Positions 1 through 8,400 of a DNA stretch of 33,858 nt are shown here, piece after piece. Below the pieces are notes generated by a model, which was not told the DNA's origin, made no database searches, and saw only the letters and a program-made list of their open reading frames with translations. The stretch is taken from positions 1-33,858 of the forward strand of contig DASZIT010000020.1 of the NCBI GenBank assembly GCA_035948855.1, in the 5' to 3' direction. The DNA comes from DASZIT01 sp035948855. GTDB lineage: Bacteria; Actinomycetota; Acidimicrobiia; Acidimicrobiales; RAAP-2. How positions within the stretch are numbered: position 1 is the stretch's first letter; each line of letters begins with the position of its first letter. The position numbers and the translations under genes are program-made.

Positions 1-35
1 CTGCCCTTCTCGAATCCGTCCAGTGCATCGACCAT
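1..35 (-). CDS. possible 5' end of a protein cut by the window edge
   Basis: Reading leftward from an ATG at 35-33, the frame stays open to the window edge and begins MVDALDGFEKG. It lies 47 bp beyond the stop of the nuclease-fold gene and on the same strand, so it could be the next gene of that operon. There is no clear Shine-Dalgarno sequence immediately before the ATG, and 11 codons are too few to assign a family. This is a tentative call. Confidence 0.2.
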   Translation of the reverse strand, partial: MVDALDGFEKG

Positions 36-82
36 GGAAAGAAGCTAATGGCCGCCGGTCTCCCCCGTCAGGAACGCCGCCC

Positions 83-952
83 TCATTCCCCAGAAAGGTG
101 CTGGTGACCGGCCTGGCTCACGCTCTCGGCGGCCGAGGGTCGGGCCAGGGCCAGGGTCGCCCGCACCGGGAGATGGTCGGAGCCGGTGCGTCCGGCGATC
201 CGGGTGTCGATCACCGCCACCGACGGGGTCACCAGCAGGTGGTCGAGCTGGCTGTGAGGACGGAAGGCCGGCCAGGTGCGCCCCCGGATCACCCGCCGCC
301 ACCCCCGGAAGAAGGCCGACAGCGGGGGGCCCCACATGTTCATGTCGCCGGTGAGGACGGCCGCCCCTCGGCTGGTGTCGGCCAACGCCGCCCGGAGCCG
401 TTTGAACTGCACCGGCGAACGCTGCAACAGGTGGGACATGTGGGTGCCGACCACCGTCATCGACCCGTCGCCCACCGGAACCGTGCTGGCGATGGCCAAC
501 CGGATGGAGGCGTCGGTCTTCAGCTGGCCCAACGGGATCACCTGGCGGTGGGTGACCGGCACCCGGGTGAGCACCGCCAGCCCGAAGGTCCCGAGGCCGT
601 AGTCCGGATGGAGGCGGTCGACCCGGCGCTGTAGCCGCCGGCGGGGGTGATCGAGCCGGAAGACCATGCTGGCGCTGCGGGGCCGGGGTCCCCACCGGTG
701 GTTGGCCGAGGGATGGGGAGGGAAGATCCGGCCGGTGGCCAGTTGCTCCTCATAGACCTGGTAGCCGAGTTGCTGGCCGACCACCGCCGCGGTGCTCAGG
801 CCGCCACCGGCCGGTGTCCACGATTCCTGCATCACCAGCACGTCGGCGTCGAGGGCGGCGCACTCGGCGGCCACATCGAAGGGACGACCCCAACCGTCGA
901 CGCCGCAGTGGACGTTGAAGGTGGCCACGGTGAGTTGAGCCGGGTCGGTCAC
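83..952 (-). CDS. endonuclease/exonuclease/phosphatase (EEP) fold protein
   Basis: Encodes about 289 residues with the EEP-fold metal-dependent phosphoesterase motifs in the right order. These are the N-terminal FNVH (Asn13), VLVMQE with the metal-binding Glu43, GTHMSH, TGDMNMWG (the GDxN motif), QLDHLL, and a C-terminal GSDHLPV containing the catalytic Asp-His pair. Families with this fold cleave phosphodiester or phosphomonoester bonds in nucleic acids, inositol phosphates or sphingolipids; the substrate here cannot be told. No signal peptide or membrane segment is seen, so it is probably cytoplasmic. The start is set at a GTG at 952, 7 bp after the stop of the CoA-transferase gene. The frame stays open further upstream, but that extension lies inside the neighbouring gene and has low-complexity composition. 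The spacing suggests co-transcription with the CoA-transferase. Confidence 0.85.
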   Translation of the reverse strand: MTDPAQLTVATFNVHCGVDGWGRPFDVAAECAALDADVLVMQESWTPAGGGLSTAAVVGQQLGYQVYEEQLATGRIFPPHPSANHRWGPRPRSASMVFRLDHPRRRLQRRVDRLHPDYGLGTFGLAVLTRVPVTHRQVIPLGQLKTDASIRLAIASTVPVGDGSMTVVGTHMSHLLQRSPVQFKRLRAALADTSRGAAVLTGDMNMWGPPLSAFFRGWRRVIRGRTWPAFRPHSQLDHLLVTPSVAVIDTRIAGRTGSDHLPVRATLALARPSAAESVSQAGHQHLSGE

Positions 953-959
953 CAGAGGT

Positions 960-2264
960 TCAGTGCCGGCCGAGGGTGGAGGCGGCCGCCTGGAGCTCCC
1001 CCCGGTACTGGGGGGCGGCGATGCCGGCCAGCGCATAGGCCCGCTCCCGGACGGTCAGGCCGTAGAGGTCGGCCGCCCCGTGCTCGGTGACCACCACCCC
1101 GGTGTGGTGGCGCGGGGTCGAGACCACCGAGCCTTCGGGGAGGGCGGCCACGATACGCGACCGGGGCTCGCCATTGACGGTGGCGGTGGAGCGCAGGCAG
1201 ATCAACGAATGGTCGTCGGACCGGAGGGCGGCGGCCGACACGAAGTCCTCGTGGCCACCGACCCCGGAGATCTGGCGACCGTCGATGCTGTCGGCCACCA
1301 CCTGGCCGTAGAGGTCGAGGCTGAGCGCGCCGTTGATGGAGATCAGCTTCTGGTTGTGGGCGATCAGGTTGGGGTCGTTGACCACCTCGACGGGGAGGAA
1401 GGCGACATCGGGATTGTCGTCGAGCCATTTGTAGAGGTCGGCGGAACCGAGGGCAAAGGTGGTGACCGACACCCCGTCGAAGATCCCCTTGTTGGTGTTG
1501 GTCACCTTGCCGGCCAGATGGAGACCCATCATCCCGTCGGTGAACATCTCGCTGTGGATCCCGTACCCGCCGCCGGTCCCGGCGGCCAGCTGGTGGGCCA
1601 CGATGTTGGGGATGGCGCCGATCCCGATCTGGAGGGTGGCCCCGTCGGGGATGAAGCTCATGGCCACGTCGGCGATGGCGTGGTCGGTCTCGTCCGGGGC
1701 GGCGTCGGCCAGGGCATAGGGCTGCGTATCTGCCTCGACCAGGACATCGATCAGATCCATCGGCAAGGTGTTGGTGTACTCCGGGGGCAGCGACCGGGTC
1801 CGGGGAAAGTTGGGGCTCACCTCGACCATCAACAGCCGATCGGGGTCCTTGCCGGCCAGCACCAGCTCGTCGTAGGTGCCCCCGAGGTGGAGGGAGAGGT
1901 TGACGTTGCCGTCGGCATCCGGCGGGGCGCCGGCGGCGGTCATTATCCGGGGCGCGAAACGGCGGAGGATGGGGGCGAACTGCCGGAATCCCCCCGGCAC
2001 CAGCTCGACGTTGTAGCCCTGGCCCAACAGGACCCGTTCCGACGGCCCGAAGAACCCGCACCGGTAGGACACCTTCGGGTGGGTGAACACCGTGTAGTAC
2101 CCGAGCAACAGGGAGCCGCCGACTATCAGCCCCTCCCAGTCGTTCCTCGTCCCGAGGGCGGTGAGCAGGGCGTCGGGGTTGGCCGGGCCCAGGCCGAAGG
2201 CGAGGGTGTCGCGCGTCTTCACCAGGGCAGCGGCTTCGGCGGGGGTGCAGATTCGAGGTGGCAT
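960..2264 (-). CDS. acetyl-CoA hydrolase/transferase family protein (4-hydroxybutyrate CoA-transferase-like)
   Basis: Encodes 434 residues, the usual length for this class I CoA-transferase family. Its members move CoA between acyl groups (for example acetyl-CoA and 4-hydroxybutyrate, succinate or propionate) or hydrolyse acyl-CoA. Visible family motifs are GLGPANPDALL near the N-terminus, IGIGAIPN at about 213-220, GIHSEMFTDG at about 235-244 (Glu239 sits where the family's catalytic glutamate lies), GVGGHEDF, and a C-terminal TEHGAADLYG followed by RERA. The protein is cytoplasmic, with no signal or membrane segment. The ATG at 2264 is preceded by GAGGGA. The EEP-fold gene follows 7 bp downstream, so the two probably form an operon. 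Acyl specificity cannot be decided from sequence alone. Confidence 0.9.
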   Translation of the reverse strand: MPPRICTPAEAAALVKTRDTLAFGLGPANPDALLTALGTRNDWEGLIVGGSLLLGYYTVFTHPKVSYRCGFFGPSERVLLGQGYNVELVPGGFRQFAPILRRFAPRIMTAAGAPPDADGNVNLSLHLGGTYDELVLAGKDPDRLLMVEVSPNFPRTRSLPPEYTNTLPMDLIDVLVEADTQPYALADAAPDETDHAIADVAMSFIPDGATLQIGIGAIPNIVAHQLAAGTGGGYGIHSEMFTDGMMGLHLAGKVTNTNKGIFDGVSVTTFALGSADLYKWLDDNPDVAFLPVEVVNDPNLIAHNQKLISINGALSLDLYGQVVADSIDGRQISGVGGHEDFVSAAALRSDDHSLICLRSTATVNGEPRSRIVAALPEGSVVSTPRHHTGVVVTEHGAADLYGLTVRERAYALAGIAAPQYRGELQAAASTLGRH

Positions 2265-2427
2265 CGTCCCTCAGTGTGCCACCGGGCCGGAGCGCCGCGC
2301 CGACCACCGACCGCGGGCCACGTCGACGAGTTCGATGTCATCTGATGGCGCGGCGATGGCGACCCGAAGATTCGACCCGGGACGTGCCCAGGAAATCTCC
2401 GAACACTCCGCTAAAGTCCGGCTCGGC

Positions 2428-2446
2428 ATCGGACGATACGTTCGAT
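2428..2446. promoter_or_regulatory. imperfect inverted repeat in the divergent region before the giant secreted protein
   Basis: ATCGGACG-ATA-CGTTCGAT has 8-bp arms matching at 7 positions around a 3-bp centre. It lies 37 bp before the ATG at 2483, in the 218-bp gap between the divergent CoA-transferase and giant-protein genes. The size and position suit an operator, but no regulator is known. No convincing -35/-10 pair was found beside it. Confidence 0.25.
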
Positions 2447-2482
2447 CACGAGCGGGACCCAACGGGAATTCGAGGGCAGGGC

Positions 2483-5400
2483 ATGATCGAGGTACGTAGA
2501 GTGACGGCGCGCGTTGGTGCCGTCACGGTCTTGGCCGTTACCCTCCTACTGGGAGCCGTCGGCATCGTGGTGGCGGGGGTCGCATCACCGGCTGGCGCCG
2601 CCGCGGTTGGCACCCAGGTGCTCACCTTCTCCTACTCCGGAGCGCCGAGTAGCTTCACCGTCCCGACCGGGGTGACCAGCGTGACCTTCGACGTCTCCGG
2701 TGCCCAGGGCGGGACCCCGACCAACACGCGGACAGGAACTACATCGGGGAATGGTGGCGAAGCCGTCGTGACTTCCACGGTGACGCCGGGTGCCCAGTAC
2801 CAGATCTATGTGGGCGGCCAGAACGGCTACAACGGCGGGGGGTCGGGAAACAACGAACGTCCCTACGGGAACGGCAATAGCGCCAACGGGGGTGGGGCCA
2901 GTGACGTCCGACTCGGTGGCACCGGGTTGGCCAACCGGGTGGTGGTCGGCGGCGGCGGCGGCGGAGCCGGCGACTTCGGGGACGCCGGTGGGGCCGGGGC
3001 CGGTCCCAACGGCGGAAACGGTGTCGGTGAGAACAACGGGGGCATGATCTGGAACGGCGGAGGGGGCGGGACGCAGAGCGCCGGCGGTGCCGGCGGTAGC
3101 TGCACCAATTGCAATTACGGGGGTTCGGGCGGAGCGGTCGGCCAAGGGGGCACCGGCGGTGTCGGGTACTACTTGGCCGGCGGCGGCGGAGGTGGTGGCT
3201 ACTTCGGCGGCGGCGGCGCTTCGGGGTGTGACTCGTCGGGGGCGTGCACCGGGCCCGGCGGCGGGGGCGGCTCGAGCTTCGGTCCCTCCGGCACCACCTA
3301 CAACAACGGTGCGCAGTCCGGCAACGGGTCGGTCGTCATCACCTTCACCGGTTCGCTTCTCCCGGGAGTGACGCTGGCTTCGTCCGAGAACCTGGGTCTC
3401 CCCGGCGACAACGTCACCTTGACCGCCACCGTGACCCCCATGCCGGGCTCCCCGACGGCCCTCGGGTCGGGCACCGTCGCCTTCACCGACAATGGGACGG
3501 CCATCGCCGGATGCACCGGAGTCGCGCCGGCCTCGGGCACTGCCGTCTGTCACTACGTTCCGGGGCTGGCTCAAGTCGGGGCCAACACCATCGTGGCCAC
3601 CTACAGCGGTGACGCCAACTACCTGGCCAACTCGGCGTCGGCCAGCCTGCAGCTCTACCAGAACCGGGGCCAGTTCAACTACACCGGAGGGGCCCAGACC
3701 TTCACGGTTCCCGCCAGCGACACCACGGCAGTCTTCCAGCTGCACGGCGCCCAGGGCGGCAGCATCACCTGCATCACCGGGTCCAATCCCGGTGCCGGCG
3801 GCGGCTCGGCGGTCGACACCCTGACCGTGACCCCCGGTACGACCTACCAGGTCAACGTGGGTGGGAGCGGCAACGGGGCCGGCGGGTGGAATGGTGGGGG
3901 CGCCGCGGGTCCCGGGGCCTGTAGCGGCAACGGCGGGGGAGCCAGTGACGTCCGTACCGGGGGCACCGCGCTGTCCAACCGGGTGCTGGTGGCTGGCGGG
4001 GGCGGGGCCGGCGCCGGTGGCGGGGGCGGAGCGGGCGGCTACCCGTCCGGGGGCGACGGAGGGTCGTCACCGTACAGTGGAAATGGTGGCGGCGGTGGCT
4101 CGCAGTCGGCGGGCGGCGGCGGCGGAGGTGGTGGCGGCGGCGCGACCGGTGGGGGGTCGGGTGCGGCCGGAACCGGCGGTGCGGCTGGGACGACCAGCGT
4201 CAGCGGTAACGGAGCCGGCGGCGGCGGCGGCGGTTACTACGGCGGGGGCGGTGGGGGCGGCGGCTCCGGGGCCAACGGCGGGGGCGGCGGTGGAGGGTCG
4301 AGTTTCGGTCCGGCCGGCACCACCTTCACCAACGGGGACAACTCGGGGAACGGCAGCGTCTCCATCTTCTACAACGGCGGATCCAACACCACGAGCTCGG
4401 TGCTCACCAGTGACAACCCCAGCCCCGCGCTCGGCCAGGACGTCACCCTGATCGACACCGTCTCGGTGCCGGCGGGGTCCCTGCCGATCGCCTACACCAC
4501 CGGGACGGTGGCCTTCACCGACGGCGGGGGCCCGATCGCCGGGTGCTCCTCGGTGGCGGTCAACTCCAGCGGCGTGGCCACCTGCTCCTACACCCTGACC
4601 ACGGCCGGTACCCATTCGATTGCCGCCGCCTTCAGTGGCGACACTCTCTTCTCGTCGACCAACGCCACCCTCTCGGTCTTCGTGGCCTCCTACCAGTTCA
4701 CCTTCAACGAGACCGGCTCTCCCCAGACCTATGTCGTCCCCGGCGGCGTCACCGCCCTCACCTTCGCCGCCTACGGCGGCCAGGGGAGCAACAGCTGCTC
4801 GAGTGGCGGTCTGGGTGGTTCGGCGGTATCCAACGTCACGGTTACCCCCGGACAGGTCTTCACCTTCTACATCGGTGGAGCCGGCAGCGGCGGCAGCGGC
4901 GGCTACAACGGCGGCGGCAATGGCGGCGCCTCGGCCGGGTACCCGATCGGCACCTGCTACACCCCCGGTGGTGGCGGTGGAGGGACCGACATCCGGAGTG
5001 GGGGCACCGCCCTCTCCAACCGGATCCTGGTGGCCGGCGGTGGCGGCGGCGGGAGCAACGGCGGCGGCGGATCGGGCGGGGGCACCAACGGTGGGAACTC
5101 GTCGGGCGGCGGCGGGACCCAGACGACCGGCGGCGGGGCCGGCAGTGGCTTCTGGGCCAACGGTGGCGGCGGATCTTCGGGCCAGGGTGGCGGGGGTGGC
5201 GGCAGCTCGGCCCCCGGCGCCGGGGGTGGCGGTGGCGGTGGCGGCTACTTCGGCGGCGGTGGCGGTGGTTCTGACAGCTCCGGTGGTGGCGGCGGGGGCG
5301 GCTCCGGCTTCGGACCCGCCGGTTCGGTCCTCACCAACGGCGCCCAGACCGGGGCGGGGAAGATCGTGGTCAGCCTGGCCCCCCAGTACGTGCTCACCGC

Positions 5401-8400
5401 CACGGTGACGGCCACCCAGACCTACGGCGGCACCCCGACCTACTCGGTGGCCTACAGCGGCTTCGTTGGCGGCGACGGGCCTGGTGATATCGGGGGTTCG
5501 GCCACCTGCTCGTCGGTCAACATCAGCATCCCGGTCGGGACTCCGACCCTGTCCGGCTGCTCGGGCCTGACCTCGACCAAGTACTACATCGTCTACACCG
5601 GCGGGGCGCTCACCGTCTCCCCGGCCGCGCTCACGGCCACGGTGACCGGCACCCAGCCGGTCGGCGGCACCCCGACCTTCACCCCTGCCTACTCGGGCTT
5701 CGTGCTCGGACAGGGCCCGTCGGTGGTGACCGGCACTCTGGCCTGCACCACCAGCGCCACCGCTTCCAGCCCGGTCGGCACCGGCTACACCATCTCGAAC
5801 TGTTCGGGGTTGAGCTCGGCCAACTACGCCATCATCTATAGCTACGGCACCCTGACCGTCCAGCAGTCGCCGTCCATCACCAGCGCGGCGGCCACCACCT
5901 TCACGGTGGGAACGTCCGGGACTTTCACGGTGACCACCGGGAGCCGGTTCCCGACCGCGGAGACCATCTCCGAGTCCGGCTCCCTCCCGTCCGGGGTGAC
6001 CCTCCACGACAACGGCGACGGCACCGCCACCCTGGCCGGCACCCCGGCCACCGGCACCGGCAAGGCCTACCCGTTCACCATCACCGCCGCCAACGGCGTG
6101 AACCCCAACGCCACCCAGTCCTTCACGCTGACCGTCAACGAGGCCCCGAGAATCACGAGTGCGTCGGCCACCACCTTCGCGGTGGGAACGGCCGGCACCT
6201 TCACGGTGACCACCGCCCACGACTTCCCGGCGGCCACCACCCTCAGCGAGACTGGGGCGCTCCCCTCGGGGGTCACCTTCGTCGACAACGGCAACGGCAC
6301 CGCCAAACTCAGCGGCACCCCCGCGGTCGGCACCGGGGGCAGCTACCCCTTGGTGATCACCGCCGCCAACGGGGTGTCGCCGGCGGCCACCCTGTCCTTC
6401 ACCCTGACGGTGAACGAGCCGGTGACCATCACCAGCCCGGCCGCCGCCACCCTGGTGGCGGGCAAGGCAGGGACCTTCACGGTGACCACCTCCCACGGCA
6501 GCCCGACCCCGACCCTGACCGAGACCGGCGCCCTCCCCAGCGGGGTGACCTTCCTCGACCAGGGGGACGGCACCGCCCTCCTGTCCGGCACCCCGTCGGC
6601 CGGCACCGGGGGCACCTACAGCTTGACGGTGAAGGCCACCAACGGCATCGGCACCGCCCCGACCCAGACCCTGGTTCTGACCGTCAACGAAGCGGTGGTC
6701 ATCACCAGCGCCAACTCCGCCGGATTCACGGTCGGCACCCCGGGGACCTTTGCGGTGACCACCGCCCACCACTTCCCGGCGGCGACGACGCTGTCCGAGA
6801 CCGGCGCCCTCCCCAGCGGGGTGACCCTCACCGACAACGGTGACGGCACCGCCAGCCTGGCCGGCACCCCCGCCGTCGGGACCACCGGTATCTACCCGTT
6901 GACCATCTTCGGCTCCAACGGCATCAGCCCGGCGGCCATCCAGGCCTTCACCCTGACGGTGAGCCAACCTCCGGTGATCACCAGCGCCACCACCACCACC
7001 TTCACCGTCGGCTCGGCGGGGACCTTCGCGGTGACGTCCACCGCCGGGTTCCCGGTGGCCTCGGCCTTCTCGGAGACCGGCGCCCTCCCGAGTGGGGTGA
7101 CCCTCACCGACAACGGCAACGGCACCGCCACCCTGGCCGGCACCCCGGCCACCGGGACCGGAGGCACCTATCCGATCACCATCACCGATTCCAACGGCGT
7201 CCTCCCTGACGCCACCCAGTCGTTCACCCTCACCGTCGATGAGGCGCCGACGGTCACCTCGGCGGCGACCACCCTCTTCGGGGTCGGGACGGCGGGCACC
7301 TTCACCGCCACCACCGGTCATGCCTTCCCGGCGGCGACGACCCTCACCGAATCCGGAGCGCTCCCGAGTGGGGTGACCTTCACTGACAACAGCAACGGCA
7401 CCGCCACCCTGGCCGGCACCCCGGCGGCCGGGACCGGGGGCACCTACCCGATCGCCATCGCCGCGGACAACGGGGTCAGTCCCGCCGCCTCCCAGTCCTT
7501 CTCCCTGAAGATCAGCGAGGCTCCGGTCATCACCAGCGCCAGCACCGCCACCCTGAGCGTCGGTCAGGCCGGGTCGTTCTCGGTGACGACCGCCGCCACC
7601 TATCCGACCCCGACCCTGAACGTGGCCGGCGCCCTCCCGAGCGGGGTGACCTTCACCGACAACGGCACCGGCAACGCCACCCTGTCCGGCACCCCGGCGG
7701 CCGGCTCCGGCGGGACCTACCCGCTCACCATCACCGCCGGCAACGGGGTCAGCCCCGCCGCCTCCCAGTCCTTCACCCTGGTGGTGACCGAGGCCTCGAC
7801 CTTTACCAGTGCGTCGGCCACTACCTTCACCGTCGGCTCGGCGGGGACGTTCTCGGTGACCACTGGGCACGGCTTCCCCAGCGCCCCCACGCTCGGCGAG
7901 ACCGGTGCGCTCCCCACTGGGGTCACCTTCACCGACAACGGCAACGGGACCGCCACCCTGGCCGGCACCCCGGCGGCCGGCTCCGGCGGCACCTACCCGC
8001 TCACCTTCACCGCCCACAACGGGTCCGGCCCTGACGCCACCCAGTCCTTTGCCCTCACGGTGCGCGAGGCCCCGTCCATCACCAGCGGGGCGGCCGCCAC
8101 CTTCATCATCCGGTCGCCGGGAACGTTCACGGTGACCACCGGACATGCCCAGCCGACCTCGACCCTGACCGAGACCGGCGCCCTCCCCAATGGGGTCACC
8201 TTCACCGACAACGGCAACGGGACCGCCACCCTGGCCGGCACCCCGGCGTCGGCCACCAACGGGACCTACGCTCTCAGCATTCGGGCCAGCAACGGGGTCG
8301 GCCCCGACGCCACCCAGGCCTTCACCTTCACCGTTTCCCAGCCGGCCTCGGTGCCGGTGTGGACGGTGGCCTCCGACGGCGGCGTCTTCGCCTTCGGAAA

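Noticed and set aside
23..634. Plus-strand frame opposite the EEP-fold gene
   Set aside because: It has low-complexity composition, no motifs and no ribosome site, and the opposite strand carries a complete EEP domain.
949..2307. A second long minus-strand frame over the CoA-transferase gene
   Set aside because: Another frame of the same strand contains the full family motifs; this one is low-complexity Pro/Arg/Gly sequence.
2620..5383. PE-PGRS protein of the mycobacterial type
   Set aside because: There is no PE domain, and the DVR..G..L.NR core and VP-starting strand fit the ALK/LTK-type glycine-rich module instead.
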